NCBI GenBank assembly: GCA_947449515.1
Contig: CANFSD010000027.1
Location: 1-13,637 of the forward strand
Direction of reading: 5' to 3'
Source: Bacteroidota bacterium
GTDB taxonomy: Bacteria > Bacteroidota > Bacteroidia > UKL13-3
Length of the DNA stretch: 13,637 nt
Shown: one piece after another, positions 1 through 8,925 of the stretch
How positions within the stretch are numbered: position 1 is the first letter of the stretch
Layout of the letters: every line of letters begins with the position of its first letter
Made by a program: the position numbers and the translations under genes
The notes under the pieces: model-generated
What the model saw: only the letters and a program-made list of their open reading frames with translations
Told to the model about the DNA's origin: nothing
Databases searched by the model: none

Positions 1-28
1 CATCTATTTGGGCTTGGAAAATACCATT

Positions 29-36
29 CAAATATA
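29..36 (-). promoter_or_regulatory. Possible -7 promoter box at the window edge
   Basis: Read on the minus strand this is TATATTTG, an exact match to the Bacteroidota -7 consensus TAnnTTTG. It lies just past the purA stop codon and could drive a gene that starts beyond the left edge; an ATG on the minus strand occupies positions 1-3. I see no TTG element at the expected 17-23 bp upstream, so this may be a chance match in AT-rich DNA. Positions 1-58 otherwise show no recognisable gene or terminator. Confidence 0.2.
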
Positions 37-58
37 CAAGCGCGCCTTAAAGTAATTG

Positions 59-1324
59 TTATTTTACAATCGTTTCTTCACGGTCTGGACCTACAGAAAT
101 AATGCTTACAGGCACTTGAATTTGTGCTTCCACATAATCCATATAATTTTTGAAAGTTTCTGGAAGTGCATTGTATTCCTTGATGGCACTCAAATTACCT
201 GTCCAACCTGGAAAAGATTTGTATTGCGGCAAAATATTTGCATCCATCATATTAAATGGCAATTCATTGGTTAATGTACCATTGATATTATAAGAATCGC
301 AAACTTGCACTTGATCAAAACCACTCAATACATCACTTTTGGTGCAGATTAAATCTGTTACACCGTTTAGCATAATGGCATATTTCAAGGTAGGTAAATC
401 TAACCAACCGGTTCTTCTTGGACGACCAGTTGTAGCACCAAACTCGTGACCTAATTTACGCAACAATTCACCTGTTTCGTTTTCTTGTTCTGTTGGAAAT
501 GGGCCATTACCTACACGTGTGCAATAGGCTTTAAAAATTCCAAATACACGATCAATTTTCTGAGGAGCAATGCCTAAACCACTGCAAGCGCCGCCGGTGA
601 TGGTATTAGAAGAAGTAACAAATGGGTACGAACCAAAATCGATATCTAACAAAGCTCCTTGCGCGCCTTCTGCCAATACTTTTTTACCGTCTAAAATCAA
701 TTTATTAACGAAGTATTCTGTATTAATAATTTTAAATTGTTTAAGGTATTCAACCGCTTCAAAAAAGGCAGGTTCGTGATCGGCCAAATTATATTCGTAA
801 TTGAATGAATCTAACAATTTAATATGATTGCTTACAGCAGTTTCGTATTTGCTTTTAAACTCAGGACCAATTAAATCGCCAATACGCAAGCCGCTTCTGC
901 CAATTTTATCTTGGTAGGTTGGGCTAATGCCACGTAGGGTTGAACCAACTTTATGAACGCCTTTATACGCTTCGCTTGCGGCATCTACCAATCGATGAGT
1001 TGGAAGAATAACATGTGCTTTTTCAGAAATATATAAACTCTTACGAATGTTTACACCAGTAGTTTCTGCTTTTTCAATTTCTTTTTTCAATTGAACTGGA
1101 TCTACAACTACCCCATTGCCAATAATATTGATACAATGTTCGTGGAAAATTCCTGAAGGAATAGTATTCAACACATATTTATTGCCACCAAATTCCAGTG
1201 AATGACCAGCATTTGGACCACCTTGAAAACGCGCTACTACATCATATTTTGGGGTAAGCACATCAACTATTTTACCTTTACCCTCATCGCCCCATTGCAA
1301 GCCTAAAACAACATCTACCTTCAT
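59..1324 (-). CDS. purA: Adenylosuccinate synthetase (PurA)
   Basis: Cytoplasmic enzyme joining IMP and aspartate, with GTP hydrolysis, to make adenylosuccinate, the first committed step from IMP to AMP. The protein has 421 residues, close to the usual length of about 430, and looks complete. Visible signatures are WGDEGKGK at 11-18 (GTP-binding loop containing the catalytic Asp13), GGPNAGH at 35-41 (catalytic His41), the EGAQGALLDIDFG segment from 219, GRPRRTGW at 300-307, TKSD at 328-331 (guanine recognition) and the C-terminal VGPDREETI at 411-419. The start follows the upstream fur-like stop by 4 bp, and an AAGGAA sequence overlapping that stop can serve as ribosome binding site, so the two genes are very probably co-transcribed and perhaps translationally coupled. 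PurA is a known inhibition target of ppGpp in E. coli, which makes the nearby rel gene notable. No terminator is evident behind it. Confidence 0.97.
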   Translation of the reverse strand: MKVDVVLGLQWGDEGKGKIVDVLTPKYDVVARFQGGPNAGHSLEFGGNKYVLNTIPSGIFHEHCINIIGNGVVVDPVQLKKEIEKAETTGVNIRKSLYISEKAHVILPTHRLVDAASEAYKGVHKVGSTLRGISPTYQDKIGRSGLRIGDLIGPEFKSKYETAVSNHIKLLDSFNYEYNLADHEPAFFEAVEYLKQFKIINTEYFVNKLILDGKKVLAEGAQGALLDIDFGSYPFVTSSNTITGGACSGLGIAPQKIDRVFGIFKAYCTRVGNGPFPTEQENETGELLRKLGHEFGATTGRPRRTGWLDLPTLKYAIMLNGVTDLICTKSDVLSGFDQVQVCDSYNINGTLTNELPFNMMDANILPQYKSFPGWTGNLSAIKEYNALPETFKNYMDYVEAQIQVPVSIISVGPDREETIVK

Positions 1325-1328
1325 ATTT

Positions 1329-1832
1329 TTAGTGTTCCTTTTTTACAAATTTTTTGCATGATAAACAATGTTGTTCACCATCTAATTTAGGATCACCAAA
1401 AAGATACAAAGAATGATTGGTGATAGTAAATTGCATGAGTTCCCCCATTGTTGTTTTGATCTGTTGAATGCGTGGATCACAAAATTCCAATACTTCATTA
1501 CAAATATTACAAATTAAGTGATCGTGTTGTCTAAAACCATAAGCACGTTCGTACCTGGAAATATTTCTGCCAAATTGATGTTTGATTACCAATCCACAAT
1601 CCAATAATAAATCTAAGGTATTGTATACAGTAGCCCGACTCACCCTGTAATTCCTATTCTTCATATGATCGAATAGGGTTTCTACATCAAAATGCTCTTT
1701 GTTGGAGTAAATTTCATCGAGTATGGCAAAGCGTTCAGGCGTTTTTCTCTGTTGGTTAAGTTCTAGGTACTCAACAAATTTATTTTTTACTTCTAGCTTT
1801 AGCTTTTCAGCATTGTGCACATCCACAGACAT
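1329..1832 (-). CDS. Fur-family zinc-dependent transcriptional repressor
   Basis: DNA-binding metalloregulator of the Fur/PerR/Zur superfamily, 167 residues, a usual length. The N-terminal winged helix spans roughly 15-95, with a recognition helix around RVSRATVYNTLDLL (63-76). The C-terminal dimerisation domain carries HDHLIC (103-108, with His103 and His105 as likely regulatory metal ligands) and two CxxC pairs, Cys108/Cys111 and Cys156/Cys159, that form the structural zinc site of the family. Sequence reading alone cannot say whether it senses iron, peroxide or zinc. The only other methionines are inside the folded domain, so the start at Met1 is firm although no clear Shine-Dalgarno precedes it. 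The gene lies 4 bp upstream of purA and 149 bp downstream of rel on the same strand. A link between a metal or stress regulator and purine synthesis is suggested by position only. Confidence 0.93.
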   Translation of the reverse strand: MSVDVHNAEKLKLEVKNKFVEYLELNQQRKTPERFAILDEIYSNKEHFDVETLFDHMKNRNYRVSRATVYNTLDLLLDCGLVIKHQFGRNISRYERAYGFRQHDHLICNICNEVLEFCDPRIQQIKTTMGELMQFTITNHSLYLFGDPKLDGEQHCLSCKKFVKKEH

Positions 1833-1849
1833 TTCAAATCATTAAAGGG

Positions 1850-1857
1850 CAAAGTTA
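1850..1857 (-). promoter_or_regulatory. Candidate -7 box for the fur-like/purA unit
   Basis: On the minus strand this reads TAACTTTG, an exact match to the Bacteroidota -7 consensus TAnnTTTG, 17 bp before the fur-like start codon. It would place the transcript start about 10 nt from the ATG. No TTG -33 element is present at 17-23 bp upstream, so the match is incomplete. The 149-bp gap between rel and this gene (1833-1981) shows no convincing terminator hairpin and nothing else I can name. Confidence 0.35.
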
Positions 1858-1981
1858 AGACAATCCAACGGAGTTAGCCCCATACGTTTAAACAGTGTTG
1901 AAAGAAATATGAACCCTGGCCAAATGAATAAAATAAAACACTTATTTACAGCAATTTAAGAGATTATAAGGCCGCTCACAA

Positions 1982-4192
1982 TTAACTTAAATCGGTTCTA
2001 TTTACTGTTATTAACTCACTGGCATTTTTAATTGCGCTCATGATATTTTCCAATTGAAGTGTATCATAAACCTCCAAAACAATATTTCCTTCAAACATCC
2101 CTTCATGACTATTAATGCTAATAGAGCGCATGTTTACCTGCAATTGTTTTGAGATAATATCGGTAATAATACTTACAATACCCACGCTATCAATACCAGA
2201 AACTTTAATAGAAGAAAGGAAGGCTTTTTGAACAGTGTTTTGGGCATTGGCCCATTTGGCTTTAATAATTCTATAGCCATAATTGCTCATTAAGGCTAGG
2301 GCATTGGTACAAGAAGTTCGGTGAATTTTAACTCCTTCTCCAACGGTTACAAAACCAAAAATCTCGTCGCCAGGAATTGGGTTACAACATTTAGAAAATG
2401 CATATTCCATATTGGCTTCATTTTCACTCAAAACCACTGCATCATTTGGCAGGGTGGCATTGGGTTTTAACTTTTGTGTTTGGTGTAATTCTGGTGCCTT
2501 ATTTTTTTCAGAATTTAAGATTTCTTCTATATCAATCTTGGTTCGGTCTATCAATTCATTTGCTACTTGGTAATATAATTCCGCCACCGTTTTCAATTTA
2601 AAATGCTTCATCAGTGTATGTAAAGCATCTGAATTGAAAGGGACTTTGGCATTTTTAAACTTACGTTCCAGAATTTCCTTGCCCATGGCAGAAGCCTTTA
2701 AACGAATTTGCTTAAAGTATTCCCTAATTTTCGATTTCGCTTTTGCTGTAATTACAAAATCGAGCCATTCCTCATTTGGCTTTTGCTTGCCACTAGAAAT
2801 AATTTCTACTTGGTCGCCATTATTCAATTGGTGATTAAGGGGAACCAATTTGTTATTGAGTTTAGCCCCAATACATTTATTCCCTAAATCGGTATGAATA
2901 TCAAAAGCAAAATCCAAAACGGTGGCTCCTGCTGGCAATTTTTTGAGATCCCCTTTTGGAGTAAAAACAAAAATTTCGTCAGAGTATAGCGCCAACTTAA
3001 AATCATCGAGAAAATCCATAGCATTGGCATCTGGACTTTCTAAAATCTCTCTAACCCTAGATAACCAACCCTCTAATCCATTGTCGTCTATTTGTCCATT
3101 GTCTTTGTATTTCCAATGGGCGGCAAAACCTTTTTCCGCAATTTCATCCATGCGTTTGGTTCTAATTTGCACCTCCACCCAACGCCCTTTAGGACCCATT
3201 ACGGTGGTATGTAAACTTTCATATCCGTTGGCTTTGGGAGTACTCACCCAATCTCTTAACCTATCTGGATTTGGCGTATAGTGATCGGTAACAATTGAAT
3301 ATACTTTCCAGCAATCGCTTTTCTCTACATCTTCCGCTGCATTTACAATAATGCGAATGGCAAACAAATCATAAACTTCATCAAAGCTTACGTTTTGAAT
3401 TTTCATTTTATTTAGAATAGAATGAATACTCTTCGGCCTTCCTTTTATTTCAAAATCAAATCCTTCTTTTTCTAAATCTTCGCTAATTGGCTCAATGAAG
3501 TTTCTGATGTATTTATTGCGTTGTACCTTGGTTTCATTCAACCTGGTTTTAACGTATTTATAATTTTCTGCTTGAAGGTATTTGGTGCTTAAATCTTCTA
3601 ATTCAGATTTGAGCGCATAGAGTCCCAGGCGATGCGCCAAAGGTGCATATACATAGGCAGTTTCGGAAGCAATCTTCAATTGTGATTTGGGGCTCATGCT
3701 ATCGAGTGTACGCATGTTGTGCAAACGATCCGCCAATTTGATCAGAATAACCCGCACATCATCGCCTAAGGTGAGCAACATTTTCTTGAAGTTCTCAGCT
3801 TGAATACTTCTATCAGGTTGGTCAAAAACACCTGAAATTTTAGTTAAACCATCAATAATAACGGCTACTTTATCGCCAAATTTCAAGCGAATTAAATCCA
3901 GGGTAATATCAGTATCCTCAACAGTATCGTGTAACAAAGCACATATGACAGAGGTTACTCCTAATCCAATTTCCTCTGCACAAATTTGAGCAACCGCCAA
4001 TGGATGTAAAATGTAAGGTTCTCCACTTTTTCTGCGCATATTTTTATGCGCTTCCAAAGAAAGTTTAAAAGCCTGCCGAATCAAAATACGGTCGTTTTTG
4101 TCTACACTTCTTCGGATGCTTTTTAACAAACTCCTGTATGCTTTTACAATTACTTTATTTTCTTGTTCTAAATTCTGATTTTTTTCAAGCAT
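1982..4192 (-). CDS. rel: Bifunctional (p)ppGpp synthetase/hydrolase (Rel/SpoT type)
   Basis: Long RSH enzyme of the stringent response that makes (p)ppGpp from ATP and GDP/GTP and also degrades it. The length, 736 residues, is normal. Domain order: HD hydrolase about 35-190, with His63, HDTVED at 88-93 and LADRLHN at 153-159 all intact; synthetase about 235-365, with GRPKS at 251-255, YDLFAIR at 274-280, GYESLHT at 323-329 and EVQIRT at 340-345; TGS about 405-466; helical linker; conserved-cysteine domain with CCNPIPGD at 602-609 and Cys628; C-terminal ACT domain about 660-736. Because the hydrolase motifs are intact, this is a Rel/SpoT-like bifunctional enzyme rather than a synthetase-only RelA. 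The start is supported by a purine-rich GGAGAGGAAA at 4201-4210 (minus strand), about 10 nt from the ATG. The gene is divergent from susC. Confidence 0.96.
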   Translation of the reverse strand: MLEKNQNLEQENKVIVKAYRSLLKSIRRSVDKNDRILIRQAFKLSLEAHKNMRRKSGEPYILHPLAVAQICAEEIGLGVTSVICALLHDTVEDTDITLDLIRLKFGDKVAVIIDGLTKISGVFDQPDRSIQAENFKKMLLTLGDDVRVILIKLADRLHNMRTLDSMSPKSQLKIASETAYVYAPLAHRLGLYALKSELEDLSTKYLQAENYKYVKTRLNETKVQRNKYIRNFIEPISEDLEKEGFDFEIKGRPKSIHSILNKMKIQNVSFDEVYDLFAIRIIVNAAEDVEKSDCWKVYSIVTDHYTPNPDRLRDWVSTPKANGYESLHTTVMGPKGRWVEVQIRTKRMDEIAEKGFAAHWKYKDNGQIDDNGLEGWLSRVREILESPDANAMDFLDDFKLALYSDEIFVFTPKGDLKKLPAGATVLDFAFDIHTDLGNKCIGAKLNNKLVPLNHQLNNGDQVEIISSGKQKPNEEWLDFVITAKAKSKIREYFKQIRLKASAMGKEILERKFKNAKVPFNSDALHTLMKHFKLKTVAELYYQVANELIDRTKIDIEEILNSEKNKAPELHQTQKLKPNATLPNDAVVLSENEANMEYAFSKCCNPIPGDEIFGFVTVGEGVKIHRTSCTNALALMSNYGYRIIKAKWANAQNTVQKAFLSSIKVSGIDSVGIVSIITDIISKQLQVNMRSISINSHEGMFEGNIVLEVYDTLQLENIMSAIKNASELITVNRTDLS

Positions 4193-4279
4193 AGCGGCAT
4201 TTTCCTCTCCACAAATTAAACACTTTCTGTAGTTTTTTTTGATTAAATCTAATTCATTAGTAAATCTCTTTAATAACCC

Positions 4280-4299
4280 TTAAGTAAAAAAAAACTTAA
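4280..4299. promoter_or_regulatory. Inverted repeat, possible operator (upstream copy)
   Basis: The half sites TTAAGT (4280-4285) and ACTTAA (4294-4299) form a perfect 6-8-6 inverted repeat around an A-tract. It lies 131 bp before the susC start and 88 bp before the rel start in the divergent intergenic region 4193-4410. It could be a regulator binding site, but short AT-rich palindromes occur by chance. No clean TTG / TAnnTTTG promoter pair is visible in this region; the best -7-like match toward susC is TAGATTTA at 4331-4338, without a proper -33 box. Confidence 0.25.
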
Positions 4300-4350
4300 T
4301 TATGATTTAAAATGACTTGCCTTTTTTAGTTAGATTTAACATATTCGTAC

Positions 4351-4370
4351 ATTGAGGTAAGTAACTCAAT
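4351..4370. promoter_or_regulatory. Inverted repeat, possible operator or leader hairpin for susC
   Basis: ATTGAG (4351-4356) and CTCAAT (4365-4370) form a perfect 6-8-6 inverted repeat ending 40 bp before the susC ATG. Its half site TTGAG resembles TTAAG in the repeat about 71 bp upstream, although the gap between those five-base cores differs (8 versus 10). It could be an operator near the susC promoter or a small hairpin in the 5' leader. There is no matching regulator gene in the window. Confidence 0.3.
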
Positions 4371-4410
4371 AGTTCAAAATATATAAAATTTAAACCAGAT
4401 TGAAAATAAA

Positions 4411-7400
4411 ATGACGAAAATTTACAGGAATTTATTTCAGCTTGTGATCCTACTATTTATGAATAGTCAGATTATAACAGCTAGCAATCTCACCCACTTT
4501 TCAGGAGAAGAAAAGTCGACCCAACCATTTTCCATCATTAAGGGAAAAATTACCGACGAGAAAAATGAGCCCATTGTAAGTGCCAATATTAAAATTAAAG
4601 GGACTTCACGTGGCGCTATTACCGATGTTAATGGTGAATTTAGTTTGGATGTAAACGAAGGCGATGTATTGCTCATTTCGGCAATTGGTTTAACTTCATC
4701 TGAGGTGCTTGTTTCTAAAGACATGCTTACCAAAGGCAATTTAAACATTAACCTTAAACACAGCAATACTGCATTAGATGAGGTAGTTGTTTCTATTGGT
4801 TATGGTTCTGGAAAAAAATCTGAGATGACGGGTTCATCTGCAAAAATCAAAGGAACAGAAATTATCAATATTCCAACTCTTACTGCAACCCAAGCCATGC
4901 AAGGTAAAGCAGCTGGTGTGCAAATTATTAATTCAGGCGCTCCGGGATCGGCCCCTAATATCAGAATTAGAGGTACTGGTTCAATCTTAGGTGGGGTTGA
5001 TCCATTGTATGTTGTTGATGGAATTATTACGGATGATATTAGAAACATCAACAACTCTGATATCCTTTCAATGGACATTTTAAAAGATGCTGCATCTACC
5101 GCTATCTATGGAGTTAGAGGTGCAAACGGTGTTGTAATTATTACCACCAAAGGAGGTAGAAAAGGTAAAACACAAATTACTTACGATGCCTATTATGGTG
5201 TTAAGAGAATGGTAAACAAAGTAGAAATGGCTAAGCCGAACCTATTTACCAATTATAGCAATGAGGCTGCTGGAACAACTGCAATTAAACCCACAGATGT
5301 TACAGGTGCAACAGATTGGATGGATGCGATTACCAGAATGGGAAGTATACAAAGCCATGCTTTATCTGTGAGTGGTGGTTCAGACAAATCTACTTTTTTC
5401 TTTTCTGCTAATTATTTAAAAGAAGAGGGTATTTTAAAAGGAAACGATTACCAAAGGGTTTCTGTAAGGTCCAATAACGATTACCAACTAACCAACAAAT
5501 TAAAAGTTGGAAATACCTTTTCATATTCAAATTATGTTTCAAATAATAAACCCTTTAGTTTATTTACCGAGGCCTACAATGCTGCGCCAATTTATAATGC
5601 CAAAAATCCAGATGGCAGTTATGGTTCAACTACAACTAGTAATGTTGGGAATCCACTTGCCAAACTTGAATTAACAAACGATAGAAACATTGGCCATCGT
5701 TTACAGGGAAGCGTTTTTGGCGAATACACTATTTTAAAAGGATTAAGCTTTAAAACCTCTTTTGCTGCAGATGCAGGTTTTAATAATACTGTAAATTACA
5801 ATCCGGTTTTCTTTGTTTCTCCCGATCAAAAAAACACCAGAAGCAGCCTATCATTAACTAGAGATAACGGCTACCATTGGGTTTGGGACAATTATTTTTC
5901 TTATGTCATTCAAAAAGGAAAACACGATTTAAAATTAACCCTTGGTCATACCGCAGAGCGCTTTGATGGCGGTTGGATGTCGGCATCAAAAAAAGACATT
6001 CCAGCACAAGAGCAATATTGGAATTTTAGTTTTGGCGACCCCTTATCAATTGCTGTGAGCAGCGGAAGTCAGGACAATTACGGCCGAAGAGAGTCTTATT
6101 TTGCAAGGGGATTATATAATTTTGGTGGAAAATATTTTGTAAGTGCAACCATCAGAAGAGATGGCGCCTCTAAATTCCCGGTTCAAAATCGTTGGGGTAA
6201 TTTTCCTTCAATAGGTTTAGGTTGGAATATTTTGAAAGAAGATTTCATGAAAAACATTACCAGCTTGAGCCAATTAAAATTAAGAGCGAGTTATGGTTTA
6301 ATTGGAAACGACAATATTACTCCTGGCCAATTTGTTACCCAATTTAGTTCAGGCCTAAACAGTGTTTTTGGCAATACTATTTATTCAGGTGCTATTCCGA
6401 ACCAAATTATCGACCCAAATTTAAAGTGGGAAATCAACAAAGAATTTAACGTAGGATTGGAATTTGGTTTGTTTGACAATGCTTTAACAGGCGAGGTTGA
6501 ACTGTACAATAAGAAAACAGAAAACGCGCTATACTTGGTATCCTTACCAGGTGTTGCAGGAGATGTAGACAATGTTTATACCACCAATGCAGCAACTATT
6601 CAAAACAAAGGCTTAGAATTATCATTGGCACATCAGCATACTGTTTCAAAAGATTTTAGTTTCAGATTACGAGGAAATATTACCTTCAACCAAAACACCG
6701 TATTAGATGTTGGTCAGGGTGGAGCCTTAGACTATGGCGGATTAGACAATGGTTATACTTGCACCAGGGTTATCCAAGGCCAACCTATTGGAGTTTTCTG
6801 GATTTACCAAACCAATGGTATTTTCCAAAGTGATGCTGAGGTGAGCGCTTATCCGCATATTGTTTCAGCAAAGGCTGGCGATAAAAAAATTGTGGATACC
6901 AATGGTGATGGAAAGATTGACGACAAAGACAGGATATACGCTGGTTCGTACCAACCAAAATGCTACTATGGCATGAGCTTTAGTTTTTATTATAAAGCAT
7001 TTGACCTGGCCATGGATGTAATTGGAAACGCAGGTAACAAAGTATTTAATGGCAAGAAAACCGTTAGATATGGCGGAAACTATAATGTAGAATATGATGT
7101 AGCCACAAATAGATGGACACCCAATAACCATACCAATGACAACCCAAGAGCCTACAATGGCGTTCCATTGCCAACAGATTATTTCCTTGAATCAGGCGCA
7201 TTTGTGCGTATCAACAATTTAACCTTGGGCTATACTTTACCGAAAGTAATTTCAAACAAATACAAAGTGGGAAGACTAAGAGTTTATGCTGCTTCTCAAA
7301 ACCTTTATACCTATAAGAAGTTTACAGGTTACACCCCAGAATTGCCAGGTGCACCCTATGATTCTGGTATTGAAAAACATATTTATCCTACATCGGCAAC

Positions 7401-7431
7401 ATACATGATTGGTGTAAATGTTGAATTTTAA
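4411..7431 (+). CDS. SusC/RagA-type TonB-dependent outer-membrane transporter
   Basis: Outer-membrane beta-barrel that imports glycan oligomers using TonB energy and pairs with the SusD protein encoded next. It has 1006 residues, typical for SusC. A signal peptide covers about 1-24. A carboxypeptidase-regulatory-like beta-sandwich follows at about 43-118 (IKGKITD... TDVNGEFSLD). The TonB box is DEVVVSIGYG (123-132), the plug is about 138-250 and ends with the SusC signature GVRGANGVVIITTKGG (234-249), and the barrel runs to the terminal phenylalanine, as expected for outer-membrane insertion. An EF-hand-like loop, DTNGDGKIDDKD, occurs at 829-840. There is no STN signalling domain before the TonB box, so it is not a transducer acting through an ECF anti-sigma factor. 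Only 11 bp separate it from susD, hence one transcript. The substrate is inferred from the downstream GH144/GH3 genes as beta-1,2-gluco-oligosaccharide. Confidence 0.95.
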   Translation: MTKIYRNLFQLVILLFMNSQIITASNLTHFSGEEKSTQPFSIIKGKITDEKNEPIVSANIKIKGTSRGAITDVNGEFSLDVNEGDVLLISAIGLTSSEVLVSKDMLTKGNLNINLKHSNTALDEVVVSIGYGSGKKSEMTGSSAKIKGTEIINIPTLTATQAMQGKAAGVQIINSGAPGSAPNIRIRGTGSILGGVDPLYVVDGIITDDIRNINNSDILSMDILKDAASTAIYGVRGANGVVIITTKGGRKGKTQITYDAYYGVKRMVNKVEMAKPNLFTNYSNEAAGTTAIKPTDVTGATDWMDAITRMGSIQSHALSVSGGSDKSTFFFSANYLKEEGILKGNDYQRVSVRSNNDYQLTNKLKVGNTFSYSNYVSNNKPFSLFTEAYNAAPIYNAKNPDGSYGSTTTSNVGNPLAKLELTNDRNIGHRLQGSVFGEYTILKGLSFKTSFAADAGFNNTVNYNPVFFVSPDQKNTRSSLSLTRDNGYHWVWDNYFSYVIQKGKHDLKLTLGHTAERFDGGWMSASKKDIPAQEQYWNFSFGDPLSIAVSSGSQDNYGRRESYFARGLYNFGGKYFVSATIRRDGASKFPVQNRWGNFPSIGLGWNILKEDFMKNITSLSQLKLRASYGLIGNDNITPGQFVTQFSSGLNSVFGNTIYSGAIPNQIIDPNLKWEINKEFNVGLEFGLFDNALTGEVELYNKKTENALYLVSLPGVAGDVDNVYTTNAATIQNKGLELSLAHQHTVSKDFSFRLRGNITFNQNTVLDVGQGGALDYGGLDNGYTCTRVIQGQPIGVFWIYQTNGIFQSDAEVSAYPHIVSAKAGDKKIVDTNGDGKIDDKDRIYAGSYQPKCYYGMSFSFYYKAFDLAMDVIGNAGNKVFNGKKTVRYGGNYNVEYDVATNRWTPNNHTNDNPRAYNGVPLPTDYFLESGAFVRINNLTLGYTLPKVISNKYKVGRLRVYAASQNLYTYKKFTGYTPELPGAPYDSGIEKHIYPTSATYMIGVNVEF

Positions 7432-7442
7432 TTAGTAGAAAA

Positions 7443-8909
7443 ATGAAAAAGAATAGCAAATATATTTCCATCATTTTATTGTGCCTTGGCATTGTATCAG
7501 GCACTTTATTTTCGGCATGTAAAAAAGGTTTCTTAGATGAAAAAGTTAGGAACCAAACACCCAATGATTTCTTCTCTAACCCAGAGGCACCTTTTCAATT
7601 GGTGACTGCAGTTTACAACCAATTGTATGAGTGGCAACAACACAGTTTTTCTTGGATTGGCGTAACAAGCATTGCATCTGACGATGCAGAAAAAGGAAGC
7701 GATCCGGGAGATACAGGAACTGATAAGGACCAATTAGACAAGTTCACTTTTGGCCCAAGTAGTTTATCTTTCAATGAACTTTGGGTTTCTAATTTTACAG
7801 GAATTGCTAAGGCGAACCAAGCACTTTATTATTTGCCGCAACTTGCCAATGTTGATCCAAGTTATGCCTTGGAAGTAAAATTCTTAAGGGCCTATTATTA
7901 TTTCAATTTGGTAAGAATGTTTGGTGGTGTGCCGAAAGTTGAAAAATCAATTGTTACGCAAGAAGATATTGCAAAGGCAAATTCAAGAGCCAGTAAAGAA
8001 GAAATATATGCATTTATTGAACAAGATTTAAATGAAGCAATGAATGGTTTGCCTGCGCTGCGTTCACCTGATGAATATGGCAGAGCAACGAAAGGTGCCG
8101 CACAGGCGCTTTTGGCCAAAGTTTATCTGTACCAAAAGAAATGGGCAATGGCAAAAATGATGGCAGATAATATTATTAATTCTGGGCAATACACCTTGCT
8201 TAGCGATTACTCGAAAATCTGGAAGGAATCTGGAGAATTTAGTTCAGAGTCTATTTGGGAGGTTAATTGCAAAGGCAGCGACCCAAACAAAGGAATAACG
8301 GGTTATTTTGTTGTACAAGCACCTAGAGGAGCTGGAGGATTAGGGTGGGGATTCAATACTCCTAGTTTGGACCTTTACAATACCTATGAGGTTGGTGATG
8401 TAAGGCGTGATGCTACCATTATGAAAAAAGGGCAAACCCTTTGGGATGGCTACACGGTAAATACAACTGCGCCTAACGAAAGGTATAATTACAAATCCTA
8501 TATAAGTAAAACCTTAGAAACTTTTAATGGCAACGACGACCAAACCACCAAGAATCTTCGTATATCAAGGTTAGGAGAAATTTATTTAATTAAGGCCGAA
8601 GCCGAATTAGAAATAGGTGATACCGCAAATGCGAAAGCGGCATTAAATGTAATTAGAAACAGAGCAGGCTTGGCTAATACTACCGCTATTACCATAGAGG
8701 AAATTAGAGATGCTATTTACCATGAAAGACGCGTTGAAATGGCCTTTGAGCATGATCGCATGTTTGATTTAATGCGAACAGGAAGGGCAGGTGCTACACT
8801 CAGAAAATTAGGTATCCCATTTGTGGATGGCAAACATGAATTGTTTCCAATACCACAAAGACAAATTGATATGAGTGCAGGAAAGCTTACCCAAAACCCT
8901 GGATATTAA
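7443..8909 (+). CDS. SusD/RagB-type glycan-binding outer-membrane lipoprotein
   Basis: Surface lipoprotein that binds oligosaccharide and acts as the lid of the SusC transporter. It has 488 residues, a normal length. A lipoprotein signal peptide ends at FSAC with the lipidated Cys26, followed by KKGFLDE, a typical SusD opening. The N-terminal SusD-like TPR region includes EVKFLRAYYYFNLVRMFGGVP (from 144) and GRATKGAAQALLAKVYLY (213-230). The C-terminal RagB/SusD domain includes RISRLGEIYLIKAEAEL (373-389), IYHERRVEMAFEHDRMFDLMR (from 425) and the standard ending LFPIPQRQID...QNPGY. It starts 11 bp after susC with no promoter between, so the pair is one unit. Many aromatic residues, such as Trp65, Trp71 and Trp302, are candidates for sugar stacking, but the binding residues cannot be assigned by eye. 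Confidence 0.95.
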   Translation: MKKNSKYISIILLCLGIVSGTLFSACKKGFLDEKVRNQTPNDFFSNPEAPFQLVTAVYNQLYEWQQHSFSWIGVTSIASDDAEKGSDPGDTGTDKDQLDKFTFGPSSLSFNELWVSNFTGIAKANQALYYLPQLANVDPSYALEVKFLRAYYYFNLVRMFGGVPKVEKSIVTQEDIAKANSRASKEEIYAFIEQDLNEAMNGLPALRSPDEYGRATKGAAQALLAKVYLYQKKWAMAKMMADNIINSGQYTLLSDYSKIWKESGEFSSESIWEVNCKGSDPNKGITGYFVVQAPRGAGGLGWGFNTPSLDLYNTYEVGDVRRDATIMKKGQTLWDGYTVNTTAPNERYNYKSYISKTLETFNGNDDQTTKNLRISRLGEIYLIKAEAELEIGDTANAKAALNVIRNRAGLANTTAITIEEIRDAIYHERRVEMAFEHDRMFDLMRTGRAGATLRKLGIPFVDGKHELFPIPQRQIDMSAGKLTQNPGY

Positions 8910-8925
8910 TTTTTTTAAAAAAAAG

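Noticed and set aside
2922..3281. 119-codon open frame on the plus strand inside rel
   Set aside because: It lies wholly antisense to the conserved synthetase and TGS regions of rel, and its translation has no recognisable motif; a shadow of the real gene.
4317..4345. TTGCCT-N17-CATATT, considered as a sigma70-type promoter for susC
   Set aside because: Each hexamer matches only 4 of 6 bases, and the main Bacteroidota sigma factor uses TTG/TAnnTTTG instead; too weak to annotate.
4467..5078. Two minus-strand open frames (99 and 92 codons) inside susC
   Set aside because: Antisense to the conserved carboxypeptidase-like and plug domains; no start signals or domain features.
8910..8924. T7A8 palindrome just after susD, considered as a terminator
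   Set aside because: It has no GC stem and no loop, and the T-run comes before the A-run; it fits better as a promoter-upstream A/T tract.
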